Source: Acinetobacter kyonggiensis (lineage in GTDB: Bacteria > Pseudomonadota > Gammaproteobacteria > Pseudomonadales > Moraxellaceae). Taken from it: a stretch of DNA of 36,988 nucleotides. Made by a program: the position numbers and the translations under genes. The stretch spans positions 1-36,988 of the forward strand of contig NZ_FNPK01000026.1 in assembly GCF_900107285.1 (NCBI RefSeq), read 5' to 3'. A model generated the notes under the pieces. It saw nothing but the letters and a program-made list of their open reading frames with translations. It was not told the origin of the DNA and did not search any database. How positions within the stretch are numbered: the first letter of the stretch is position 1; the number at the start of each line of letters is the position of its first letter. This document shows positions 1 through 6,481 of this stretch, one piece after another.

Positions 1-2
1 AT

Positions 3-263
3 GTATTGAAATCAAATGACATCCAAATCAGCATGGATGGTAAAGGTCGATGGGTTGATAATGTGATGGTTGAACGATTATGGCGGAGCGTTAAATATGA
101 AGAGGTGTATCTCAAAGCCTACAGCAATGTTTTGGATGCGAAGAAGCAATTAAACGCATATTTTGAATTTTATAATTTGAAACGACCTCATTCGAGTCTG
201 GACAAAATGACTCCAGATGAGTTTTACTATGACCAGCTACCACAACAAAATAAGGTAGCTTAA
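3..263 (+). mobile_element. IS3-family transposase (OrfB), C-terminal fragment
   Basis: This is the C-terminal end of a DDE integrase-core transposase of the IS3 family. The reading frame is open to the left window edge, so the real start lies outside; an internal TTG at position 6 is not a start. About 85 residues are visible. They hold the last catalytic glutamate in the block VERLWRSVKYEEVYL and the typical ending YNLKRPHSSLDKMTP, both hallmarks of IS3-type OrfB. The protein would cut and join the IS ends. A probable right inverted repeat follows about 50 bases after the stop. Whether the element is complete cannot be told from this window. Family call is confident; the named IS is not identified. 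Confidence 0.9.
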
Positions 264-297
264 CTAGAGCAGAGTATCACTTATAAATAAGCTTTTA

Positions 298-324
298 GTT
301 GTTCAAACATGTGGGACCACCTCT
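298..324. repeat. Probable right terminal inverted repeat of the IS3-family element
   Basis: Downstream of the transposase stop comes a segment whose reverse complement begins AGAGGTGGTCCCACATG, a layout typical of IS3-family ends (a GGT-CCCA block just inside the tip). The left end is outside the window, so neither the exact boundary nor a target duplication can be confirmed. This is an inference from position and composition. Confidence 0.4.
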
Positions 325-390
325 AAGTATCCATCCGTAAGATATACATTAAAATTTTTTCTAAAAAACTGGCAAGTCTCTCTTCCACAA

Positions 391-518
391 AATGACACGT
401 ATTGTGTCGTTTTATCAAAAAAATGACAGAGGTTGTGTCGCTGGTTTTTGTCATTATGTGTCGAAATGCTTTATAAGTTATTGAATTTAAATATATCGGA
501 ATGACAAACCTTGTGTCG
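391..518. repeat. Cluster of short dyad repeats AATGACA-N5-TTGTGTCG
   Basis: Three 19-base copies at 391-409, 422-440 and 500-518 share AATGACA at one end and TTGTGTCG at the other; a half copy (TGTGTCG only) lies at 457-463. Each full copy is a dyad GACA-N7-TGTC, and the first is the longer palindrome GACAC-GTATT-GTGTC. The first two copies are 31 bases apart, about three helical turns. The pattern suggests binding sites for a dimeric regulator, or a leftover iteron-like set. No gene for a cognate protein is next to it. Confidence 0.6.
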
Positions 519-537
519 CGTGACGTTTCCTTATAAT

Positions 538-571
538 AAAAAAGGTCACCTAGCGTTAGGTGACCTTTTTT
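538..571. terminator. Strong Rho-independent terminator, bidirectional
   Basis: A stem AGGTCACCTA/TAGGTGACCT with a loop of about four bases is flanked by A-rich and T-rich runs on both sides, so it can end transcription in either direction. No gene ends just upstream on the plus strand. It may have belonged to a gene lost when the IS arrived, or to a small RNA. Confidence 0.75.
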
Positions 572-1092
572 AACCTCTTAAAAGCTTTAAAAAGTTATCA
601 GATCATAAAAAATTCTATTTTTTCTTTAAAATAATTATGTAGCAGTACAGATTATATTTCTATTCAAGAAGCATTAAAAATAACAAACATAGCTTCAAAT
701 TGATTTAGTCAATATTGGGTAAGACAGGATTATAGCGATTGTTGATTTATGCTTATGAAAATTAATTTCCAAGAAAAAACTTACCTCTATCATTAGAATC
801 AAAAAAAAATTCTTCACAGATGCAGAAACCCGCCCATATTTAAATATGGAAAATTCACGCATGACAAATTGAGTCAGCCAAAGTGTTATAAGTGCCATTT
901 ATTTAGGGCAGTTAAATAAAATCGGATGACTTTAAAATAAGAAAATATTATTTTTCAAAAGAAAATGGTTCTTAGATTCGCATAATGCTATCCACAACTT
1001 TTCATAAAAAACTCATACCAAGAATATTACATCACCTCACTCTTGCATCTTACAACAACAAAAGACAATCTTTGAAAAAATGCTCCATCATG

Positions 1093-1117
1093 TTACTATC
1101 ATATTAGTATTTACTAT
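1093..1117. promoter_or_regulatory. Candidate HxlR operator half-sites before the HxlR gene
   Basis: Two TTACTAT copies (1093-1099 and 1111-1117) flank a TAGTAT (1105-1110), forming an ACTA-N6-TAGT dyad 20-45 bases before the preferred start at 1140. The same core recurs in the three TAGTNACTAT sites before the SDR gene at 4606. HxlR-family proteins commonly bind short TA-rich dyads of this type and repress their own gene. The assignment is inference from motif sharing. Confidence 0.4.
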
Positions 1118-1139
1118 TTTACTTCTACAGAAATCAATC

Positions 1140-1580
1140 ATGACTAAACCAACCAATCTTGAAGTCTGTCCAATCGCGAGAAGCCTTTCAGTCTTGGGCG
1201 ATGCTTGGAGCATGTTGATATTAAGAGATGCACATGCGGGTTTCACCCGTTTTGATCAGTTTCGTAAAAGTCTCGGCATTGCTCCCACAATGCTAACAAA
1301 ACGGTTGTCTGTTTTAGTTGATGAAGGTCTGCTTGAAAAAAGACAATACTCTGAACACCCACCACGCGAGGAATATTTGTTAACTCAAGCAGGTAAAGAC
1401 TTTTTACCTGTTTTATTTGTGATTGGTGCATGGGGACGTAAGCACAAACCTTATGAACATCCTGAGCAAATGGTCACGTTTCTTGATGCAGAGCAAGGCA
1501 CTGAAATTAAACCAGTTGTGATTGATCAAATGACGGGAGCCCAAATAGGCACCCGACCAATTCGTCAACAAAACAAATAA
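1140..1580 (+). CDS. HxlR-family winged-helix transcriptional regulator
   Basis: A 146-residue DNA-binding regulator of the HxlR (MarR-like) family. The N-terminal VCPIARSLSVLGDAWSMLIL holds the conserved Cys near residue 9 that in several family members senses electrophiles or quinones. It is followed by the FDQFRKSLGIAPTMLTKRL recognition-helix region, and the wing with EYLLTQAGKDF. An upstream in-frame ATG at 1080 would add 20 hydrophobic residues encoded by what looks like the operator/promoter, so the ATG at 1140 is preferred; its ribosome site is weak. HxlR regulators usually sit beside the reductases they repress. Here the best target is the reductase operon starting at 4606, whose promoter carries matching sites. 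Family call strong, target inferred. Confidence 0.88.
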   Translation: MTKPTNLEVCPIARSLSVLGDAWSMLILRDAHAGFTRFDQFRKSLGIAPTMLTKRLSVLVDEGLLEKRQYSEHPPREEYLLTQAGKDFLPVLFVIGAWGRKHKPYEHPEQMVTFLDAEQGTEIKPVVIDQMTGAQIGTRPIRQQNK

Positions 1581-1773
1581 ATAAAACACTCAAGAAGATT
1601 GCTTTTTATACTAAGTCTAGCCTGAATGACTCATGATTTTGTTCAAGTCTGTTATGTAGCATAAATGCTCAGCCACTTCGTGAAACTGATTTGATAAATG
1701 CCCTCTACACTGCAAAAACCACCTATGAGCAGCAAAGGTGGTTACATGACTTCTAACCTTTTCTGCAAAATCT

Positions 1774-1808
1774 AAAAAAAGCTTCACGCATTACAGTAGA
1801 AGCTTTTT
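1774..1808. terminator. Terminator-like hairpin downstream of the HxlR gene
   Basis: The stem AAAAAAGCTTC/GAAGCTTTTT with a 13-base loop ends in a T run on the plus strand and is A-rich on the other side. It probably ends transcripts from the HxlR gene and possibly also from the minus-strand hydrolase operon. Confidence 0.6.
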
Positions 1809-1869
1809 GTGGTGCTTTAGCTACGTCAGGCTGATAAGTACATGTCAATACTTTAACTAACCCAACGCA

Positions 1870-1900
1870 AATACAACCGCATATGTTTTTCGGTTGTATT
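1870..1900 (-). terminator. Hairpin ending the minus-strand hydrolase/SCP2 unit
   Basis: A perfect 10-base inverted repeat AATACAACCG/CGGTTGTATT with an 11-base loop lies just past the flavin oxidoreductase remnant. The T tract is modest, so efficiency is uncertain. Confidence 0.45.
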
Positions 1901-1915
1901 GTTTGAATACGTGAC

Positions 1916-2024
1916 TCAAGTTGCACGGGTTGTCGCCTTAGCCAAACGATTTTGGAATCACAGCACCATTCGGCAAAGTTAAAGGCTGATTCAGAAAGTG
2001 TGTTTTAATTACAGAGAAAGCCAT
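1916..2024 (-). pseudogene. Remnant of an NADH:flavin oxidoreductase (OYE-type) gene, N-terminus only
   Basis: Eight bases after the SCP2-like gene stops, a minus-strand frame starts with ATG at 2024. It encodes a short N-terminus containing LNQPLTLPNGAVIP, the usual opening of NADH:flavin oxidoreductases. The next conserved block, NRLAKATTR, is present only after a one-base frame slip at about 1950, and a stop follows at 1916-1918. The barrel, the FMN-binding residues and the C-terminus are all absent. It therefore looks like the 5' stub of a deleted gene that was once the fourth member of the hydrolase/SCP2 operon. It is unrelated in position to the intact Old Yellow Enzyme at 8164-9255. 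Confidence is moderate because the match covers only about 25 residues. Confidence 0.6.
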
Positions 2025-2032
2025 TGTTTGTC

Positions 2033-2419
2033 TCACATCGTTAAAGATGGCTTAGCATGGGGCTGAATAAAGTCCACTAAACTTTGAAACCACATCACAT
2101 CAACAAAATTTCCTGTAATCACAAGATCCTGCGTTCTCAATGCAGTTAAAAATGTATTCACACTATCTTTAGCAGATAACACGGCAAAACCTTTGCTGCC
2201 CGTCTTGAAGATAAAGGTAAAACTGGGTGATTTAGTCTGTCCTGCATACGAGTTAATCTTGCCATTTTTAACTTCAAAATAACGCCCTTCGCCACCTGTC
2301 GTTTGGATTTGGAATATGACATTTTTATCTTTCACGTATGCGGCACATTTCGGATTGGTTTTCACAGCCCGTTGCAATAACTTAGTCAACATCCAAAGTA
2401 AGAGTTTAAATTTCATCAT
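2033..2419 (-). CDS. SCP2 sterol-binding-like small protein
   Basis: A 128-residue protein whose middle and end resemble the SCP2 lipid-carrier fold: repeated strands around FEVKNGKINSYAG, then SPSFTFIFKTGSKGFAVLSAKDSVNTFLTAL, and the closing LVITGNFVDVMWFQSLV. Such small bacterial SCP2-like proteins hold or carry hydrophobic molecules such as acyl-CoAs; the ligand here is unknown. The first 20 residues are basic and hydrophobic, which could give weak membrane contact, but no cleavage site is clear. It lies 54 bases after the upstream alpha/beta hydrolase, on the same strand, and 8 bases before a flavin oxidoreductase remnant, so it is most likely co-transcribed with them. Function in this operon is not known. 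Confidence 0.7.
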   Translation of the reverse strand: MMKFKLLLWMLTKLLQRAVKTNPKCAAYVKDKNVIFQIQTTGGEGRYFEVKNGKINSYAGQTKSPSFTFIFKTGSKGFAVLSAKDSVNTFLTALRTQDLVITGNFVDVMWFQSLVDFIQPHAKPSLTM

Positions 2420-2473
2420 TTTATTTCTCAGCTCAATAATTTATAAACAAAGCACTTTAGGGATTCAAATGAG

Positions 2474-3337
2474 TTACTCATCCAAAAACTGTATTGCATG
2501 TTTCACAAACCGTTCAGGGTATTGAAACTGCGCCCCATGTCCTGCATCGGGATAAATAAACAGCTGTGCATTGGGGATGTTGAGTGCCATGTGATAGGCA
2601 TTAATCGTCGGAATCATCACATCATCTACACCATTTAGGATAAACGTTGGCTGCTTAATTTCACGTAAATGTGCAAATGGATCTTGTTCATCCAGCTTCG
2701 GTAAAAAATGCATATTGGCTTCAATCTGCGCCTGCATCACATCAACTGAGCTTGCTGGGTCTTGATCTTTGCGTTGATGGCGACGTAGCCAAAATTCATG
2801 ACCTGCTTGGATTGCTGCTTCTGATCGACCAAAAAATAGAAAAAGAAAATCTTCTTCAGCAGGTACAGCACTGGTTGCATGCTTCAAGACCAAAGCAGGT
2901 ACTTCTGGATCATCAACACGCGGTTTTCCGCCTCTTGGCCCTGTACCCAAGAGCATTAATTTTCTGACCAGCTCAGGATGACGACGGACTAAATCCTGTG
3001 CCTGAAATCCTCCGAGTGAGAAGCCTAGTAGATCTACTTGTTTTAAACCGAATGCTTGAATCACCGCAGCAGCATCATCTGCCATAGCTTCAATGCGAGT
3101 ACGTGGTTGACCTGTAGATGATGCAATGCCACGACCATTCAATAAAATGACTTCGCGCCCTGCCGCCAACCCATCGGTAATTAACGGATCCCAATGATCT
3201 AAGCCTCCACGGAAATGTTGCAGAAAAAATAAAGGGGGTTGCTGTGTGTTTTGATTTCCCCAGCGACGATAAGCAAATGTTGCCCCATTAACTTCAATGA
3301 ACTGCGTTTCGGCTGTTTGATGTGTAATCGTTGTCAT
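2474..3337 (-). CDS. Alpha/beta hydrolase (cytoplasmic paralogue)
   Basis: A 287-residue alpha/beta-hydrolase-fold protein of the epoxide hydrolase/haloperoxidase-like group. The nucleophile elbow is GFSLGG (Ser107), the acid is probably the Asp in NGVDDVMIP, and the catalytic His lies in DAGHGAQFQ near the C-terminus. There is no signal peptide, so it should act in the cytoplasm on an ester, lactone or similar bond; the substrate cannot be read from sequence. It is clearly a paralogue of the next gene upstream (3378-4334). Both share the DxWDP block after the oxyanion region, the ADDA segment, the GTGP(R/A)GG block after the nucleophile and the DAGHG ending. The two genes are 40 bases apart on the same strand, consistent with tandem duplication in one operon. 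Confidence 0.85.
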   Translation of the reverse strand: MTTITHQTAETQFIEVNGATFAYRRWGNQNTQQPPLFFLQHFRGGLDHWDPLITDGLAAGREVILLNGRGIASSTGQPRTRIEAMADDAAAVIQAFGLKQVDLLGFSLGGFQAQDLVRRHPELVRKLMLLGTGPRGGKPRVDDPEVPALVLKHATSAVPAEEDFLFLFFGRSEAAIQAGHEFWLRRHQRKDQDPASSVDVMQAQIEANMHFLPKLDEQDPFAHLREIKQPTFILNGVDDVMIPTINAYHMALNIPNAQLFIYPDAGHGAQFQYPERFVKHAIQFLDE

Positions 3338-3377
3338 CTTGATTATCCTGTGTTCAAGTTTCTAATTCATCTCAAAG

Positions 3378-4334
3378 TTATTGAGCCAAGAAAGTGAGTG
3401 ATTGCTTGACGAAATCTTGATGAAACTGAAAAACGCCACCATGACCTGCATCTGGATAAATAATCAGTGTGCTATTCGGCAAACGCTTGGCTAAGTCATA
3501 AGTATTTACGGTTGGAACCATGCGGTCATAATCACCATTCGCAACCAAGACAGGCTGTTGAATGATAGATAAATCAGCGGGTGTCTTATTGCCCCACTTC
3601 TTCAAAGCTTGCAATTGTGAACGGTATGCTGAAATCGTAATTTCTTTATCGCGATTTTCAGTTCGTTCACTAATACGCTGAACAAATGCTTTCGCAGCAG
3701 CTTTGCCATTGTCTGTACGGGTAAAGAACAAATAAACTTTAGGATCTTGACGAGTCACCATACCTCGTACCAAATCCCAATTAGAAATTCGTCCTACTGT
3801 GCTGATTCCTGTACCACCTGCGGGACCAGTTCCCGATAAAATCATTTTACGAATCAATTGCGGCTGTTTTAGCACAATCTCCTGTGAAATCATGCCGCCC
3901 ATTGAAAAGCCGAACAAATCGACTTTTTTGAATCCTTTCGCTTCAATGAAAGTAATTGCATCATCTGCCATTTGCTCAATTGATTTTGCAGCTTCACCTG
4001 TAGAAGCTCCCACTCCGCGATTATCAAAAATGACCACATGATGTTTCGCTGCAATGCCATCAATGATTCGTGGATCCCAATTATCTAGCACAGCAGCTAA
4101 ATGATTTAAGAAAATGACAGGTGTTCCACCATGTTGCTGACCATATTCTCGATATGCGAAGTGAATCCCCTTTGCTGAGATAAATTGGGTCGGGACATTT
4201 ACCCATTGATATTGTTTTTCTGTCATTACCGTTGCTCCTGAGTTCTGGATCATGCCTGCATTTATATCTGCATAGATTGAACTAGACATAGTTAACATCA
4301 TGAAGATAAGACTTTTTTTGAGTAAATCACGCAT
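3378..4334 (-). CDS. Alpha/beta hydrolase with N-terminal signal peptide
   Basis: A 318-residue paralogue of the neighbouring hydrolase, with GFSMGG (Ser144), NGDYDRMVP for the acid and DAGHGGVFQ for the His. From the first ATG it has a credible signal peptide: basic RDLLKK, a hydrophobic stretch, and a possible cleavage after IYA near residue 22, which would place it in the periplasm. A second in-frame ATG at 4226 has its own good AGGAG ribosome site eight bases upstream and would give a cytoplasmic form of 282 residues, matching the paralogue's N-terminus. Either both forms are made or one start is vestigial. It is the first gene of the minus-strand operon and is divergent from the reductase operon at 4606. 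The substrate is unknown. Confidence 0.82.
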   Translation of the reverse strand: MRDLLKKSLIFMMLTMSSSIYADINAGMIQNSGATVMTEKQYQWVNVPTQFISAKGIHFAYREYGQQHGGTPVIFLNHLAAVLDNWDPRIIDGIAAKHHVVIFDNRGVGASTGEAAKSIEQMADDAITFIEAKGFKKVDLFGFSMGGMISQEIVLKQPQLIRKMILSGTGPAGGTGISTVGRISNWDLVRGMVTRQDPKVYLFFTRTDNGKAAAKAFVQRISERTENRDKEITISAYRSQLQALKKWGNKTPADLSIIQQPVLVANGDYDRMVPTVNTYDLAKRLPNSTLIIYPDAGHGGVFQFHQDFVKQSLTFLAQ

Positions 4335-4452
4335 GATTAATGTCCTAAAGTAAGCTGTATGCCTGAACCATTATCCTCAAAATAAGAACCTTAAATGTAT
4401 TGAATCATTCATATCTTGAGTCGGTTAACACGCTATCGTCAATGGCAACAGC

Positions 4453-4525
4453 TAGTTACTATCGAATTAATATTTACAGTACAACAATAATTTCAAATAG
4501 TCACTATCTTTTTAGTAGTAACTAT
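4453..4525. promoter_or_regulatory. Three TAGTNACTAT operator-like sites in the divergent promoter
   Basis: TAGTTACTAT at 4453-4462, TAGTCACTAT at 4498-4507 and TAGTAACTAT at 4516-4525 share the near-palindrome TAGT-N-ACTA. The last one overlaps the -35 position of the predicted promoter for the SDR gene. Half-sites of the same core precede the HxlR regulator at 1140. The likely reading is repression of the reductase operon by that HxlR protein. This is inferred from the sequence pattern alone. Confidence 0.55.
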
Positions 4526-4544
4526 TTTATTTTTAGACTATGAT
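4516..4544 (+). promoter_or_regulatory. Predicted promoter of the reductase operon
   Basis: A -10 element TATGAT (4539-4544) lies 17 bases after a poor -35 match TAGTAA (4516-4521). A weak -35 overlapping an operator fits a promoter that is normally repressed. Transcription would start near 4551. Confidence 0.4.
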
Positions 4545-4554
4545 AAAAAAATCG

Positions 4555-4580
4555 AGGTGAAATTGATTACTCAATCACCT
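4555..4580 (+). promoter_or_regulatory. Stem-loop at the predicted 5' end of the reductase mRNA
   Basis: AGGTGA pairs with TCACCT and an inner TTGA pairs with TCAA around a TTAC loop, with two unpaired A bases. It would sit right at the 5' end of the transcript and also sequesters a GAGGTG that resembles a ribosome site without a usable start. It may stabilise the mRNA; the role is inferred. Confidence 0.35.
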
Positions 4581-4605
4581 GCAAACGACAAGTAGGAAAC
4601 ATGAT

Positions 4606-5409
4606 ATGACGGCTAAAGTGGTTCTGATTACAGGTGCATCTTCTGGTATAGGTTTCGCTACGGCAGAGCTTTTACATGAAGCAGGATTTATTGTTTATGG
4701 TACGAGCCGACGTGCAAACATGGCTTCGAAATATAAATTCCACCTGATTGAATTAGATCTAGATCAAGAGGACTCAGTCTCTCAGGCCGTTAAAAAAGTG
4801 ATAGAAAATGAGGGTCGAATCGATGTTTTAATTAATAATGCTGGCTTTGCACTTGCTCCAGCAGGCGCTGAAGAAAGTTCAATGCAGCAAGCGCAGGCTA
4901 TTTTTGAAACCAATTTTTTCGGTGCCGTTAGAATGACCCGTGCAGTGATTCCTTTTATGCGGCAGCAGCGTTCAGGGCTCATCTTAAATATTAGTTCAAT
5001 TCTCGGGCTTTTACCCATGCCTTTTGGCGCACTTTATTCCGCATCAAAACATGCACTTGAGGGTTATTCTGAGTCTTTAGACCATGAATTAAGATCGCAA
5101 GGCATTCGCGTATCGCTCATTGAACCCGCGTATACCAATACATCTTTAGGGGTGAACTTACTTGAAGCAGATGCCAAAGTTGCGGCTTACCAGCAAATTC
5201 GTGAAAAGTTGCAGCAGCAGATGATGAAGTCAATCAATAAATCAGATGATCCGCGTGTGGTTGCCAATACCATTTTAGCGGTCATAAATAGTCAACACAT
5301 TTTGCCGCGCTATACCACAGGCAAGATAGCCAAGCGTTTGAAGAATTTACGACGATTTGCACCTGTGAAGATCTTTGACAAATTAATTCAGCGCAGTTTG
5401 AAAGTTTAA
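4606..5409 (+). CDS. Short-chain dehydrogenase/reductase (SDR)
   Basis: A 267-residue classical SDR. It has the NAD(P) motif TGASSGIG near residue 10, NNAG in the mid region, a catalytic Ser in NISSILG, and YSASK (Tyr and Lys of the active site). The TSRR block after the second strand, with Arg residues, favours NADPH. The start ATG has AGGA eight bases upstream. The enzyme should reduce a carbonyl or oxidise an alcohol; the C-terminal half (ARG/LYS-rich helix KRLKNLRRF) resembles SDRs acting on lipid-like or bulky substrates, but this cannot be settled here. It is the first of five genes on the same strand that all encode reductive or acyl-handling enzymes, under a promoter with three probable HxlR sites. 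Confidence 0.88.
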   Translation: MTAKVVLITGASSGIGFATAELLHEAGFIVYGTSRRANMASKYKFHLIELDLDQEDSVSQAVKKVIENEGRIDVLINNAGFALAPAGAEESSMQQAQAIFETNFFGAVRMTRAVIPFMRQQRSGLILNISSILGLLPMPFGALYSASKHALEGYSESLDHELRSQGIRVSLIEPAYTNTSLGVNLLEADAKVAAYQQIREKLQQQMMKSINKSDDPRVVANTILAVINSQHILPRYTTGKIAKRLKNLRRFAPVKIFDKLIQRSLKV

Positions 5410-5466
5410 TCCAGATCACAACCTGTAAAACATTAAAACAAAATCCGACAAAAATAGAGGTCTCAA

Positions 5467-6465
5467 ATGAAAGCAGCCTACATTAAACACTATGGCAATA
5501 TTAATGATGTACAACTAGATGAACAATCCAAACCATCTATTACAGAAAATGCTGTCCTTGTTAAAGTCCATGCCGCAAGTATTAACCCACTCGATTTAAG
5601 AGTTTTAGAGGGTGAATTCAAAGCAATTCTGCCCGTTAAATTCCCTTTTATTTTAGGCAATGATTTTGCAGGTACAGTTGCTCAAGTTGGTTCAAATGTT
5701 ACTCAGTTCAAAGTCGGTGATGAAGTGTATGCTAAGACAGATCTAAATGGTGCTTTTGCCGAATATACTGTCATCCAGCAATCCTCTCTTGCGCTGAAAC
5801 CTCAAAATATTTCTATGGAACTCGCAGCTTCTTTACCGCTGGTATCGTTGACAGCATGGCAAGCACTGGTCGAAATTGCAAAAGTTCAAGCAGGACAAAA
5901 AGTACTGATTCATGCAGGTTCAGGCGGTGTTGGATCAATTGCTATTCAGCTTGCCAAACATTTAGGCGCAACTGTCGCAACCACCACAAGCAGTAAAAAT
6001 ACGCATTGGGTCAAAGCATTAGGTGCAGACATTATTATTGACTATAAAACTACAGATTTTGAGCAAGAACTTAAAGATTATGACGTGGTTCTAGATACGC
6101 AAGGTGGAAAAATTTTAGAGAAATCACTGAATGTTCTTAAACGTGGTGGTCGTATGATCAGTATTTCAGGGCCACCTGACCGAAATTTTACTGAGACAAT
6201 CAAAGCCAACGGATTACTTAAACGGATTATTCCCCTTTTAAGTTGGTCAATTCGGCATAAAGCAAAAAAACGTGGCATTACTTATTCATTTCTGTTTATG
6301 CAGCCCAATGGTCAACAGCTATCGCAAATTTCTCAGCTGGTTGAAGCTGGGAAAATAAATCCAATAGTCGATAAAATTTATGATTTTTCACAAATAAAAG
6401 AAGCACTCCAATACGTCAATACAGGGCGAGCTAAAGGTAAAGTCATTTTAAAAATTACAGAATAA
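5467..6465 (+). CDS. Zinc-independent NADP-dependent quinone oxidoreductase-like dehydrogenase (MDR)
   Basis: A 332-residue medium-chain dehydrogenase/reductase of the quinone oxidoreductase type. The N-terminal GroES-like domain has HAASINPLDLRVLEG and lacks the zinc-ligand Cys set, so it should be zinc-free. The Rossmann domain has AGSGGVGSIAIQLAK (residues 150-164). Family members reduce quinones, enones or other activated double bonds with NADPH. The ribosome site AGAGG precedes the ATG by about six bases. It lies 57 bases after the SDR and 16 bases before the aldo/keto reductase. HxlR regulators are often paired with quinone-type oxidoreductases of this family, which supports a detoxification role for the operon. 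Confidence 0.87.
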   Translation: MKAAYIKHYGNINDVQLDEQSKPSITENAVLVKVHAASINPLDLRVLEGEFKAILPVKFPFILGNDFAGTVAQVGSNVTQFKVGDEVYAKTDLNGAFAEYTVIQQSSLALKPQNISMELAASLPLVSLTAWQALVEIAKVQAGQKVLIHAGSGGVGSIAIQLAKHLGATVATTTSSKNTHWVKALGADIIIDYKTTDFEQELKDYDVVLDTQGGKILEKSLNVLKRGGRMISISGPPDRNFTETIKANGLLKRIIPLLSWSIRHKAKKRGITYSFLFMQPNGQQLSQISQLVEAGKINPIVDKIYDFSQIKEALQYVNTGRAKGKVILKITE

Positions 6466-6481
6466 TATTGGAGATGAATCA

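Larger units (their letters stand above)
325..1139. other. Long intergenic region between the IS end and the HxlR gene
   Basis: About 0.8 kb without a convincing gene. It contains a cluster of GACA-N7-TGTC dyads (391-518), a perfect terminator hairpin (538-571) and, close to the HxlR start, TACTAT/TAGTAT half-sites. A 67-codon minus-strand frame at 695-898 has no ribosome binding site or recognisable family and is not called. Very high AT content and the neighbouring IS suggest decayed or rearranged DNA. Confidence 0.6.
1581..1915. other. Intergenic region with two hairpins
   Basis: No gene is seen here. It holds two inverted repeats (1774-1808 and 1870-1900) that can serve as terminators for the convergent flanking units. 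Confidence 0.6.

Noticed and set aside
391..518. Repeats considered as a CRISPR remnant
   Set aside because: Units are only 19 bases with variable centres, spacings are uneven (31 and 78) and no cas genes are near.
695..898. 67-codon frame on the minus strand in the gap after the IS
   Set aside because: No ribosome site and no family resemblance; composition is that of AT-rich noncoding DNA.
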